Shown in pieces: positions 35,224-43,591 of a stretch of 64,000 nucleotides of DNA. The notes beneath the pieces were generated by a model, which saw only the letters and a program-made list of their open reading frames with translations, was not told the origin of the DNA and did no database searches. The translations under genes and the position numbers were made by a program. The DNA is taken from positions 3,224,001 to 3,288,000 of the forward strand of contig NZ_CP108070.1 in NCBI RefSeq assembly GCF_036178845.1. The letters run 5' to 3'. Every line of letters starts with the position of its first letter. Position 1 is the stretch's first letter. The DNA comes from Streptomyces sp. NBC_00271. GTDB lineage: Bacteria > Actinomycetota > Actinomycetes > Streptomycetales > Streptomycetaceae.

Positions 35224-35985
35224 TCAAAGAACCTTGGACAGGAACGACCGCGTCCGTTCGTGCCGCGGCCGGTCGAGTACGTCGGCGGGGGCGCCCTGTT
35301 CGACGATCCGCCCGTCGTCCATGAAGACGACGGTGTCGGCGACCTCCCGGGCGAACCCGATCTCGTGCGTGACGACGATCATCGTGGTGCCCTGGTGGGC
35401 CAGGTCCTTGATGACGTCGAGGACTTCGCCGACCAGCTCGGGGTCGAGCGCCGAGGTCGGCTCGTCGAAGAGCAGCAGCTTCGGTTCCAGGGCGAGCGCG
35501 CGGGCGATGGCGACGCGTTGCTGCTGGCCGCCGGAGAGCTGCTTCGGGTAGGCGTCGGCCTTGTCGGCGAGCCCCACCCGGTCGAGCAGCGCCCGCGCCG
35601 CCTCGACGGCGTCCTTGCGCGGGCGCTTCAGCGCGGCGACCGGGGCCTCGACGATGTTGTCCAGCACGGTGAGGTGCGGGAAGAGGTTGAAGTTCTGGAA
35701 GACGAACCCGATGCGGGTGCGCTGTCTCAGGATCTCGCGCTCGCGCAGCTCGTACAGCTTGTCGCCGGAGCGCCGGTAGCCGACCAGCGAGCCGTCGATG
35801 CTGATGCGGCCCCGGTCCACCTTCTCCAGGTGGTTGATGGTGCGCAGCAGCGTGGACTTGCCGGAGCCGGACGGGCCGAGGATCACGGTGACCTCGCCGG
35901 TGCGCACCGCGAGGTCGATGCCCTTGAGCACTCCCAGTGGGCCGAAGCTCTTATGGACGGACCTGATGTCGACCATGACGGTCAT
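35224..35985 (-). CDS. Polar amino-acid ABC transporter ATP-binding protein
   Basis: 253 aa from ATG at 35985 with GAGGGA about 9 nt upstream. Walker A GPSGSGKST, Q-loop FVFQNFNLFPHLTVLDN, signature LSGGQQQR, Walker B LLLFDEPTSALDPE and H-loop VTHE are all intact. The sequence type is that of GlnQ/TcyC-like importers for polar amino acids, including cystine. It powers the permease at 37780 with the solute-binding protein at 39072. Confidence 0.95.
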   Translation of the reverse strand: MTVMVDIRSVHKSFGPLGVLKGIDLAVRTGEVTVILGPSGSGKSTLLRTINHLEKVDRGRISIDGSLVGYRRSGDKLYELREREILRQRTRIGFVFQNFNLFPHLTVLDNIVEAPVAALKRPRKDAVEAARALLDRVGLADKADAYPKQLSGGQQQRVAIARALALEPKLLLFDEPTSALDPELVGEVLDVIKDLAHQGTTMIVVTHEIGFAREVADTVVFMDDGRIVEQGAPADVLDRPRHERTRSFLSKVL

Positions 35986-36028
35986 CGTGTGAATCCCTCG
36001 TGCTGGCAGTGGAGTTGACGGTCGGGGG

Positions 36029-37783
36029 TTACGCGGCGGCCCGATACGCAAGATCGCGCAGGAACGCCAGCGCGGCTCGCGCGGTGGCGTCGTTCTGCCG
36101 GAACGCGGGCCCGCCGGTGCGCGGCCGGGTGAAGGCGCCGGGGGTACGTACGTCGGTGTAGGGCCCCAGTGCGAAGCGCCGGGGATGCGGCCGGCCGCCC
36201 CCGTCGAGGATCCGTCCGTCGGAGCGGTCCACCCGCAGCAGCCCCTCCGGGGTCTCGACGGCGCCGTCGGCGTGCAGTTCACGCAGCAGCGGGTCGAGGG
36301 CGCGCCCGACGGTGGGCTCGGGCAGCCGCGCCTCGACGAGCGCCCGCGCCTGGACCGTCTCGCCCGGCACGGTCGCGCTCGACGCCCGGAACACCCCGTC
36401 CTCGGCGACCACGGCCATGTCCGCGCCCACGAACCGCACGACGCCGGCCCGGGACAGTGCGAGCATCTGCCGCAGCCGGGGTCCGGGCGGCCCTGAGGCG
36501 AGGTAGCTGAAGAAGCCGTGCCACCAGGGTCCGACGTCTCCGAGCCGGATCAACTGCCCGTAGACGGAGAGCAGTCCGAGAAAGACGGCCAGGTCAGGGC
36601 TGTTTTCGGGATCATGACGGCGACGCAGATCTCCCTCGACGTACGCCCGCAGCCCCTCCTGCAACTCCTCGTGCGACGCGTACCGCACCCCGTCCAGCGG
36701 GCGGTCGAGCGCCGCGAGGTCGAGCCGGTCGGCGGGGTCGGGCACGACGGATACCACGAGGGCCTCGCGCTCCGTCGCCTCCCCGGCCGCGTACTTCTCC
36801 TCGAAGTCGGTCCAGGCGATCGCCGTCCGCTCGGGGTGGACGGTGAACAGCCGGTGGTAGTGCGCGAACCCCAGCTCCTTCTCGATCGACGGCCACACGT
36901 CCCGCCGGAAGTCGAAGCCCTCCGGCCGCGCCAGCAGCGCGTCGACCTCGGCGGGCCCGAAGAACCGTGGCAGCGGCGGCCGTTCACCGGTCCAGTCATA
37001 ACCGATCTTCGAGTGGTACGGCACGCCGCGCCGCGATCCGACGTACAGCACCGGTTCCCGCCCCGACGGAAGGTAGGTGTCACCGTCGTACCGCCCGCCC
37101 CGTCCCTCCGTGAGCAGCACCATCAGGTCGACGAAGGCGAGCCCGAAGCCGCGCACGAGGACGGGTTCGCCGGGCGCGAGCGAGGACAGGTCGCTGTCGG
37201 CGGTGAAGTCGGGCGGCAGATGGACCAGGTCGTGGGCGCGGGCGTACGTCGCCAACTCGCGCTGATCCTGGTCGAGTTCGGCGTCGAGGTGGCCGAGCGC
37301 GAGAACGACGAGGTCGGCGAGAAGGGGACGCGGACGGCCCTCCAGCCAGACCTGCTGGCGCCCCTCGCGCGGGCCGCTGACGCGCAGGGCCCTGCACGGG
37401 TGATGGTGGACGGTGACGTCCGGGGGCAGGGCGGCCACGGCTTGCTCGTGCACCCAGCTCAGGTAAGCCCCTTGCAGCTGTCGGTCGGCGAAGGTGCGAC
37501 CGTCGATGGCCGCCCATTCGTGCAGCGTGGGACCGGGGCGCACGGGCCCGTCCATGACCACCGTCTCGTCGGTGAACATGGTGACGTCCTCGGCGTGCGA
37601 GTTCATCCACAGCAGCGGCGACTGCGCCTCGCGCCAGATGCGTCCGGCGCCCGGCGGATGGGGGTCGACGAGATGGATGTCGAGTCCCGAACCGGCGTAC
37701 AGCTCGTGCGCGTTGGCGGCGATGCGCTCGATGAGACCGGTCCCCCGCGGCCCGGCCCCGACGATCACGAGAGAGGGCTTCAT
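36029..37783 (-). CDS. FAD/NAD(P)-binding protein
   Basis: 584 aa, ATGA-coupled to the permease. Rossmann start LVIVGAGPRGTGLIERIAA (G-x-G-x-x-G variant), then IHLVDPHPPGAGRIWR and the second nucleotide site VLALGHLD. The arrangement matches the NAD_binding_9 family seen beside siderophore and sulfur monooxygenase genes. It may itself be an N- or S-hydroxylating monooxygenase, or provide reduced flavin. No transmembrane segment. It is inserted between permease and ATPase genes, which implies that its substrate is what the transporter imports. Confidence 0.88.
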   Translation of the reverse strand: MKPSLVIVGAGPRGTGLIERIAANAHELYAGSGLDIHLVDPHPPGAGRIWREAQSPLLWMNSHAEDVTMFTDETVVMDGPVRPGPTLHEWAAIDGRTFADRQLQGAYLSWVHEQAVAALPPDVTVHHHPCRALRVSGPREGRQQVWLEGRPRPLLADLVVLALGHLDAELDQDQRELATYARAHDLVHLPPDFTADSDLSSLAPGEPVLVRGFGLAFVDLMVLLTEGRGGRYDGDTYLPSGREPVLYVGSRRGVPYHSKIGYDWTGERPPLPRFFGPAEVDALLARPEGFDFRRDVWPSIEKELGFAHYHRLFTVHPERTAIAWTDFEEKYAAGEATEREALVVSVVPDPADRLDLAALDRPLDGVRYASHEELQEGLRAYVEGDLRRRHDPENSPDLAVFLGLLSVYGQLIRLGDVGPWWHGFFSYLASGPPGPRLRQMLALSRAGVVRFVGADMAVVAEDGVFRASSATVPGETVQARALVEARLPEPTVGRALDPLLRELHADGAVETPEGLLRVDRSDGRILDGGGRPHPRRFALGPYTDVRTPGAFTRPRTGGPAFRQNDATARAALAFLRDLAYRAAA

Positions 37784-38637
37784 CGGGTGCGCTCCGAGCC
37801 GCGCGCGTAGTGCTTCTCGACGTAGTACTGGCCGAGGCCGAGGACCGAGGTGACGACGGTGTACCAGAGGGTGGCGACCATCAGCAGCGGGATGACCTGG
37901 TAGGTGCGGTGGTAGACCAGCTGTACCGAGAAGAGCAGGTCCTGCACGGCGATGACGCTGATGATCGACGTGCCCTTGAGGGTGCCGATCAGCATGTTCC
38001 CGGCGGGCGGCACGATGGAGCGCATCGCCTGTGGCAGCACGATCCGCCACCAGCGGCGCCACCGGCTCAGACCGAGCGCCTGCGCGGCCTCGATCTGCCC
38101 ACGGTCGACGGAGAGGATGCCACCGCGCACCACCTCGGCGGCGTACGCGGCCTCGTGCAGGGTGAGCCCGATGATCGCGACCGCGATCGGGGTGAACAGA
38201 TTGACCGTCTTCACGCCGAGGAGCTCGGGATACAGCGCCCCGATGTTGAACCACAGCAGCAACTGCACCAGGATCGGAATCGACCGGAACAGCCACACAT
38301 AACCCCAACTGACGCTGCGCAGCACGGGATTGGCGGACAACCGGGCCGCCGCGAGCAGCGTCCCCAGCGCGAAGCCGAGCACCATCACCACAGCCGTCAG
38401 CCACAGGGTGAGCCACAGGCCGCGCAGCACGGAGTCCGAGGTGAAGTAGTCACCGACCACCCCCCACTGGAACGCCTTGTTGCGGACGACGGAGGTGACG
38501 GCGAGCCCGAGCAGGACGAGTACGGCGACGGCGGCCGTCCACTGGCCCGGACGGCGCTGCGGAACGATCCGCAGGGAGTCGGCCTGCTCCGGTATGTCCG
38601 GTGCGGCGGATGTTTTGGCGAGGGTGTCGGAAGACAT
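37780..38637 (-). CDS. Polar amino-acid ABC transporter permease
   Basis: 285 aa from ATG at 38637. Six hydrophobic segments, with the EAA-loop equivalent EAAQALGLSRWRRWWRIVLPQAMRSIVPP, typical of HisM/GlnP-type permeases. Only one permease gene is present, so it probably works as a homodimer. First gene of the minus-strand sulfur operon, divergent from its own solute-binding protein. Confidence 0.93.
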   Translation of the reverse strand: MSSDTLAKTSAAPDIPEQADSLRIVPQRRPGQWTAAVAVLVLLGLAVTSVVRNKAFQWGVVGDYFTSDSVLRGLWLTLWLTAVVMVLGFALGTLLAAARLSANPVLRSVSWGYVWLFRSIPILVQLLLWFNIGALYPELLGVKTVNLFTPIAVAIIGLTLHEAAYAAEVVRGGILSVDRGQIEAAQALGLSRWRRWWRIVLPQAMRSIVPPAGNMLIGTLKGTSIISVIAVQDLLFSVQLVYHRTYQVIPLLMVATLWYTVVTSVLGLGQYYVEKHYARGSERTR

Positions 38638-38802
38638 GCGAAGACTCCGTGACGTAGTCGAACACGGGTGGATGCCTTCACACGAAGCGCCTCGCGGCGC
38701 AGTACGGCCGAGCCCCTCAGCAGGGCCGTCCACCGAGAGTACGGGCCCGTTTCCCCCCGCTGTCAAGGCTGTCCATACTGTGAGCCGTACGTCTCAAGTC
38801 GG

Positions 38803-38831
38803 TTGACGCACAACCGGATGCCTGTTCCACT
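38803..38831 (+). promoter_or_regulatory. Candidate promoter for a leaderless leader-peptide transcript
   Basis: TTGACG (38803-38808), 17 nt, then TCCACT (38826-38831), which would start transcription at or next to the ATG at 38838. The leader ORF has no ribosome-binding site, so a leaderless mRNA fits. Confidence 0.45.
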
Positions 38832-38837
38832 TGGCCC

Positions 38838-38909
38838 ATGCATCCACAGCAGTGGCTGGTCAAGCGCTCCCACATCGACTTCGGTCGAGTGTGGTCCTCT
38901 TCCTGTTGA
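38838..38909 (+). CDS. Cysteine-responsive leader peptide upstream of the solute-binding gene
   Basis: A 23-codon ORF. It begins MHPQQWLVK, continues RSHIDFGRVW and ends SSSC-stop. Its second half matches the pattern of actinobacterial sulfur-operon leader peptides (R-x-H-[IV]-D-[LF]-x-R-V-x-S-x-x-C). In known cases, ribosome stalling or passage at the terminal Cys codon couples cysteine supply to expression of downstream sulfur-uptake genes. It lies 162 nt upstream of the solute-binding protein gene of an amino-acid-type ABC transporter linked to two sulfur-type monooxygenases. Translation start is probably leaderless. This supports cystine or another organosulfur compound as transport substrate. 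Confidence 0.8.
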   Translation: MHPQQWLVKRSHIDFGRVWSSSC

Positions 38910-38928
38910 GCTGACCCACTGCGCGCCC

Positions 38929-38970
38929 TGATCGCTTGATCCCTTGATCGATCCGATCGCCTGATCCCCT
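38929..38970 (+). promoter_or_regulatory. GATC-rich inverted repeats, possible attenuator
   Basis: The segment CTGATCGCTTGATCCC and following TTGATCGATCCGATCG copies can pair in alternative hairpins. It sits just after the leader-peptide stop, where an attenuator or an mRNA switch that hides the downstream ribosome-binding site would be expected. Confidence 0.35.
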
Positions 38971-39071
38971 GGCCAACCGGGCGCCCTTCGCGTTCTCCCT
39001 CCCTTTCGCCTTCACACGCGCACCCCTCCCCTCGGGTTCTGCTCACTCTTGCTCTCAGGAGACCGCACACC

Positions 39072-40025
39072 ATGCGTACGTCCACGCGTACCCGTTATCG
39101 GCACTTTGCGCCCTTTGTCATCATCACCTCGACGGCCCTGCTCCTCACGGCATGCGGCTCCGGCTCGGACGACACGACCGGCACCGCGGCGAATGCGGCG
39201 GCCAAGGCCGACAAGATCCCCACCACGGACGTCGTCTCGGACATCCCGAAGGACGAGGCCGCCGCCAAGCTGCTCCCGCCCGGCGTCACCGGCCTCACCG
39301 TGGCGGTCGCCGTCGGCGGTACGCCACCCGGCACGACGTACCTGGACGACGGCAAGACGCTGACGGGCCAGGACGTCGACTTCGCGGACGCCGTGGCCAA
39401 GGTGCTCGGCATCGAACTCAAGACGGAACAGGCCGGCTTCGAGGCGATCCTGCCGGCCCTGGACAGCGGCAAGTACGACTTCGGGGCCAGCAACTTCGGC
39501 GTCACCGACGAGCGGCGCAAGACGATCGACTTCGTCACCTACATCAACGACGGCCAGGGCTTCGCCACGCGCTCCGACAGCAAGCTGGCCAAGATCACCG
39601 ACCTCAAGCAGCTGTGCGGCCTGAACGTCGCGACCGGAGCGGGCACCACCTTCGAGGCGACGCTGGAGGAGAACAAGAAGGTCTGCACCGACGCCGGCAA
39701 GAAGGCGTACAAGGTGCAGACCTACAGCGAGCAGGGCGCGATCTGGTCCTCACTCCAACAGGGCCGCAGCGACCTCGTGATGAGCACCATCAACGGCCTG
39801 CGCTACGCCGTCGCCCACCAGCAGGGCGTCAAGTTCCTCAACGAGTACCACCGCCTCGACGTCGGCTTCGCCTTCAAGAAGGACACGAAGCTGGCACCGG
39901 CCTTCCAGGCGGCGGTGAACAAGCTGATCGCGGACGGCACATACGACAAAATCCTCAAGAAGTGGGGGACGACTGGTTCGGCGATAGCGAAGTCGGAGAT
40001 CTCCCCGCCGGAACTCAAGAACTGA
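39072..40025 (+). CDS. ABC transporter solute-binding lipoprotein (polar amino-acid type)
   Basis: 317 aa; ATG with AGGAGA upstream. Lipobox LLTAC places the lipidated Cys near residue 28. The SBP_bac_3 domain shows VAVAVGGTPPGTTYLDDGKTLTGQDVDFADAVAKVLG, FEAILPALDSGKYDFGASNFGVTDERRKTIDFVTY and the C-terminal LIADGTYDKILKKWG. Partner of the permease and ATPase encoded divergently. Placed behind the leader peptide, it is the gene most directly under cysteine control, so cystine or a related sulfur compound is the likely ligand. Confidence 0.94.
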   Translation: MRTSTRTRYRHFAPFVIITSTALLLTACGSGSDDTTGTAANAAAKADKIPTTDVVSDIPKDEAAAKLLPPGVTGLTVAVAVGGTPPGTTYLDDGKTLTGQDVDFADAVAKVLGIELKTEQAGFEAILPALDSGKYDFGASNFGVTDERRKTIDFVTYINDGQGFATRSDSKLAKITDLKQLCGLNVATGAGTTFEATLEENKKVCTDAGKKAYKVQTYSEQGAIWSSLQQGRSDLVMSTINGLRYAVAHQQGVKFLNEYHRLDVGFAFKKDTKLAPAFQAAVNKLIADGTYDKILKKWGTTGSAIAKSEISPPELKN

Positions 40026-40076
40026 GAAACCTACGCCCGGAAACGATGGCATTCCCGTCCGGGCAGGTAGGACCCG

Positions 40077-40106
40077 TACGGCGGCGTGGTCGCCCACGCC
40101 GCCGTA
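40077..40106. terminator. Bidirectional terminator after the solute-binding gene
   Basis: TACGGCGGCGTGG pairs with CCACGCCGCCGTA (13 bp, 4-nt loop TCGC) between the convergent solute-binding and DUF5685 genes. Confidence 0.85.
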
Positions 40107-40117
40107 TACGAATTCCG

Positions 40118-41347
40118 TCACAGTCCGCAGTCGCAGCACGAGCAGCATTCACAGCACTCGCAGATCTCACAGGCCTCGCAGCAGTTGCAGTCGCAGTTGC
40201 CGAGGCAGCCCTCGCGCCTCTTTCGCGACCACGGTCCCTCGAACTCGTCGGCACAGCACACCTTGCAGGTGCAGCACACCCCGATCGCGGCCGCGCACCC
40301 GGCCCAGAAGCCTCGCCTGCCGGGCCCGGGCGGCGGGAAGGAGGGAGCGCCGCCGAAGGGGTTGCCGTCACCGCCGTAAGGATTCTGCCCGTCGTACGGG
40401 CTCTGTGGGCTCTGCGGGTTGTACGGCCCACCGTGCTGCGGCGGCCCGAAAGCCCCCCGCGCACCGTCCGCGTGGGCCTGGTGCCCGCACCCCGAGGTCC
40501 CGAACGCGCGGTCCACCGATCGCCCCAGCTCGTGCGCGAGCAGCAGATGCGCCAGCTTGCCGTCCGTGAACTCCACCTCGCGCAGCGCGAGCCGTATCCC
40601 GTGCAGAGCGTCGGCGGCGAGCCGGCGCGCCTCCACGAGCGGGGTGCCGGTGGCCGTGAGCGGGTTCCACGCTCCCGACGCGGCGTCAGTTTCCCGGTCC
40701 TCCACGGCGTCCAGGAGATGCGCGAGCCGCCCGAAGAGCCGGCCGGCCTCGGCGAGCGGCTCGGCGTTGCCCGGCCGACCGGCCAGGACGGCCGTGTGCG
40801 CGAAGGCGGCGGCGGTCGCGGTCTCGGTGGGCTCGGTGACGGTCAGAAGCGGCGTCCCGGGACCGGCGAGCGCCTCGATGCCGACCTGCCGGTCGACGGC
40901 GTCGACGAGTACGGCGGTGTCGAAGCCCACGTCGGATCCGGTACGGGCCCCGGCGCGCCCCCAGCTCGCGGCGACCCGGCGGGCGGCGAGCGCCACCGGC
41001 CTGCGCGCCAACAGGCCGTCCTTGTCCGCCACGTGGTCGCGCACCTTGGCCGAGGCCAGCACCAGCGAGACTGCGGCTGCGAGGCGGGCTCCCTCACCCT
41101 GTGCGACGGACGCGGTCCGCATCCCGCGCAACGGGCACGGCCCCGCCGTACGCCGCCACCCGGTGGTGCGCTCGGCCTGAGCCTCCGTCAAAACCGATAT
41201 CAGCAGCCCGTCGTAATTGGTGACAACCCGAGCGAACTGTCCGTGGTCTCCGCGCAACGCGAGACAGAGTCCGCACAGATGCGCCATCCACTGCGTTTTG
41301 AGCCCCTCACCGAGGCGGTGGCTGCAGGGCCTCACGATTCCGAACAT
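40118..41347 (-). CDS. DUF5685 family protein with Cys-rich C-terminal tail
   Basis: 409 aa. The N-terminal 290 residues form an all-helical domain starting MFGIVRPCSHRLGEGLKTQW with conserved AHLCGLCLALRGDHGQ and VTNYDGLLISVL, matching DUF5685 (unknown function). A Pro/Gly/Gln linker follows, then a hydrophobic patch and a tail of about 64 residues with 20 Cys, many as CC pairs (GVCCTCKVCC, NCDCNCCEACEICECC). This tail could bind zinc, copper or an iron-sulfur cluster, or form a disulfide-rich surface. No signal peptide is seen, so a cytosolic metal site is more likely. It is divergent from sflA and convergent with the sulfur divergon. Confidence 0.85.
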   Translation of the reverse strand: MFGIVRPCSHRLGEGLKTQWMAHLCGLCLALRGDHGQFARVVTNYDGLLISVLTEAQAERTTGWRRTAGPCPLRGMRTASVAQGEGARLAAAVSLVLASAKVRDHVADKDGLLARRPVALAARRVAASWGRAGARTGSDVGFDTAVLVDAVDRQVGIEALAGPGTPLLTVTEPTETATAAAFAHTAVLAGRPGNAEPLAEAGRLFGRLAHLLDAVEDRETDAASGAWNPLTATGTPLVEARRLAADALHGIRLALREVEFTDGKLAHLLLAHELGRSVDRAFGTSGCGHQAHADGARGAFGPPQHGGPYNPQSPQSPYDGQNPYGGDGNPFGGAPSFPPPGPGRRGFWAGCAAAIGVCCTCKVCCADEFEGPWSRKRREGCLGNCDCNCCEACEICECCECCSCCDCGL

Positions 41348-41637
41348 GACACTCCCCCGTGCCTCGTACGACGTTGAGCTGCGGCATCGTATCGACCCCT
41401 TCGTTCACCCGTACGCCCCGCCCGTCACCCGAACGCCGTCGAGAATCATATTTCACTCACAGTCAGCAGCCGTACACGGCAGGACCCTTGGGGCACGCGG
41501 GCTCTCGACGAATTCGCTGTGCACCAGTACCGTCACGAAACCCCCGCGCGGCGTCTATCCACTTGGCGCGACATCCGCATCATGGACGACCATGGGGATG
41601 CGGAAAGCAAGAAAGACCGCTGTGAGAGGAGGCGTCC

Positions 41638-42078
41638 ATGGGATCGGTGCGCAAGGCGAGTGCCTGGCTTGGCCTCGTCGACGACAACGATGACGAGCGT
41701 TACTACGACGACGACAACTACGCCGAAGGACAGGACTCCGGCGATGCCTGGGTCACGGACCCGCGCGTGAAGGTCGCGTCCGAGACGGCGGAAGAGACAG
41801 GCCGCCGGATCGGCACGGTCACCCCGGACAGCTTCCGGGACGCACGCGGCATCGGCGAACTCTTCCGGGAAGGCGTCCCGGTCATCATCAACCTCACGGC
41901 CATGGAGCCCGCCGACGCCAAGCGCGTGGTGGACTTCGCGGCCGGCCTGACCTTCGGCCTGCACGGCACCATCGAGCGGGTCGCCACCCGGGTCTTCCTG
42001 CTGACCCCTGCCAACACCGAGATCGTCAGCGGCGAGGCGCCGGGACGCCAGACGGACGGCTTCTTCAACCAGAGCTGA
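41638..42078 (+). CDS. sflA: SepF-like cell division/growth protein
   Basis: 146 aa; GAGAGGAGG before the ATG. The N-terminus [16 protein letters not shown] resembles the SepF membrane amphipathic helix, an Asp/Tyr-rich linker follows ([17 protein letters not shown]), and the SepF domain is at 60-140 ([33 protein letters not shown], then ATRVFLLTP). It is shorter than SepF and isolated from the ftsZ region, which fits the SepF-like protein SflA (S. coelicolor SCO1749 by position). Known role: helps restrict FtsZ/DivIVA placement and supports tip growth. Confidence 0.85.
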   Translation: MGSVRKASAWLGLVDDNDDERYYDDDNYAEGQDSGDAWVTDPRVKVASETAEETGRRIGTVTPDSFRDARGIGELFREGVPVIINLTAMEPADAKRVVDFAAGLTFGLHGTIERVATRVFLLTPANTEIVSGEAPGRQTDGFFNQS

Positions 42079-42117
42079 GGCAGGGCCGCTCACCGGCCCT
42101 GCTCTCCGGTGCTCGAC

Positions 42118-43308
42118 TCACCGAAAGGCGTCGAGTCCGGTGAGCGCCTTGCCCAGCACGAGTTGATGCATCTCGACGGTGCCCTCGTAGGTGAGCACCG
42201 ATTCGAGGTTGGTCGCGTGCCGCATCACGGGGTATTCGAGCGAGATCCCGTTGGCGCCGAGGATCGTACGGGCGGTCCGGCAGATCTCGATCGCCTCCCG
42301 TACGTTGTTGAGCTTGCCGAAGCTGACCTGCTCGGGACGGAGCCGTCCCGCGTCCATGCGCCGCCCCAGATGGTGGGCGAGCAGAATCCCCTTGTGCAGT
42401 TCCACCGCCATGTCGGCGAGCTTGGCCTGGGTGAGCTGGAACCCGCCGATGGGGCGCCCGAACTGCTCGCGCGTCTTGGCGTACTCGACGGCGGCCTCGA
42501 AACTGGCCCGCGCGGCGCCCATCGAGCCCCACACGATCCCGTACCGCGCGTGCGACAGACAGCTGAGCGGGCCCTTGAGCCCGGTCACGTCCGGCAGTAC
42601 GGCGTCGGCGGGCAGCCGTACGTCGTCGAGTACGAGCTCGCTGGTCACGCTCGCCCGCAGGGACCACTTGTGCTTGATCTCGGGAGCGGAGAACCCGGGA
42701 GCGTCGGTGGGCACGACGAACCCCCGAATCCCGTCCTCGCTCTGCGCCCAGACGACCGCGACCCCGGCCACGGAGCCGTTCGTGATCCACATCTTGCGCC
42801 CGTTGAGCACCCAGTCGCCGCCGTCACGCTTGGCGTACGTCCGCATGGCGCCCGGGTCGGACCCGTGGTCGGGCTCGGTCAGCCCGAAGCACCCGATGAC
42901 CTCACCGGCGGCCATGCCCGGCAGCCACCGCTGCTTCTGCTCCTCGCCCCCGAAGCGATGAATGGCGTACATGGCGAGGGAGCCCTGTACGGAGACGAGG
43001 GACCGGATGCCCGAGTCGGCGGCCTCCAGCTCCAGACAGGCGAGCCCGTACTGCACGGCGGTCGCGCCCGCGCATCCGTACCCCTCCAACGACATCCCGA
43101 GCGCCCCGATCCCGCCGAGCTCGCGCGCCAGCTCCCGGATCCCGGGCAGCTCGCCCTTCTCGTACCACTCGGCGACATACGGCAGGACGCGGTCCGCGGC
43201 CCATGTCCGTACGGTGTCCCGGATCGCCAGGTCCTCCGGGTCCAGGAGGTCGTCGAGGCCGAGGGGGTCGGTGGGGTCGAAGGGCGGGAGCTTCGAGGAC
43301 GCGGACAT
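42118..43308 (-). CDS. Acyl-CoA dehydrogenase (glutaryl-CoA dehydrogenase-like)
   Basis: 396 aa from ATG at 43308 (GGAGG 8 nt upstream). N-terminal helical domain PTDPLGLDDLLDPEDLAIRD, FAD-binding middle with IGCFGLTEPDHGSDPGAM and WVLNGRKMWITNGSVAGV, and a C-terminal domain with the catalytic-base region VLTYEGTVEMHQLVLGKAL. This pattern is closest to glutaryl-CoA dehydrogenases (oxidative decarboxylation in Lys/Trp breakdown). It needs electron-transfer flavoprotein. No operon partners are seen. Confidence 0.92.
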   Translation of the reverse strand: MSASSKLPPFDPTDPLGLDDLLDPEDLAIRDTVRTWAADRVLPYVAEWYEKGELPGIRELARELGGIGALGMSLEGYGCAGATAVQYGLACLELEAADSGIRSLVSVQGSLAMYAIHRFGGEEQKQRWLPGMAAGEVIGCFGLTEPDHGSDPGAMRTYAKRDGGDWVLNGRKMWITNGSVAGVAVVWAQSEDGIRGFVVPTDAPGFSAPEIKHKWSLRASVTSELVLDDVRLPADAVLPDVTGLKGPLSCLSHARYGIVWGSMGAARASFEAAVEYAKTREQFGRPIGGFQLTQAKLADMAVELHKGILLAHHLGRRMDAGRLRPEQVSFGKLNNVREAIEICRTARTILGANGISLEYPVMRHATNLESVLTYEGTVEMHQLVLGKALTGLDAFR

Positions 43309-43403
43309 GGGGGCAGCCTCCGGCACGCTAAAACTAGCACCGCTAGTTACGGTCTCGCCCCGACGGTACGACCCAGCGTCCCGCACGTCCAGTACCTCCC
43401 CCA

Positions 43404-43576
43404 CCCACGCACCACCCGTTTCCAGTACGCCGACAAGCGTGGGTCCCCCGCGGGGATGAAGCGCCGTCGGCGGTGGCGCGTGGGCGCTCTCCGAGCGGAC
43501 CGGCAGCCGCCGACGACGGGCAGCCCCCACGGGAGACCCGCACGTGTCGACAGGGTGGAAACGGGTGGTGCGTGGG
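43404..43576. repeat. 173-bp imperfect palindrome
   Basis: The outermost 21 bp (43404-43424 and 43556-43576) are perfectly complementary: the left arm starts CCCACGCACCACCCGTTTCC, and the right arm contains its complement. Inner blocks also pair, for example CCGTCGGCGG (43464-43473) with CCGCCGACG-type sequence (43507-43519). The centre is GGGCGCTC-TCCGAGCGG (43482-43498). It occupies most of the 283-bp gap between two minus-strand genes. It may be a large terminator/processing hairpin or the remnant of a small non-autonomous element. Confidence 0.75.
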
Positions 43577-43591
43577 CGGGAGAACCCTCGG

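Larger units (their letters stand above)
38638..39071. other. Divergent control region of the sulfur-type transporter
   Basis: 434 bp between permease (minus) and solute-binding protein (plus). It holds a leader peptide at 38838-38909 with a -35/-10-like pair, followed by a cluster of GATC-containing inverted repeats (38929-38970) in the 162-nt gap before the solute-binding gene. A second Cys-ending minus-strand frame at 38717-38776 is not convincing. Confidence 0.7.

Noticed and set aside
38717..38776. A 19-codon minus-strand ORF ending in Cys-stop before the permease gene
   Set aside because: It lacks the R-x-H-[IV]-D-x-x-R-V core of sulfur leader peptides, and no promoter places a transcript start at its ATG.
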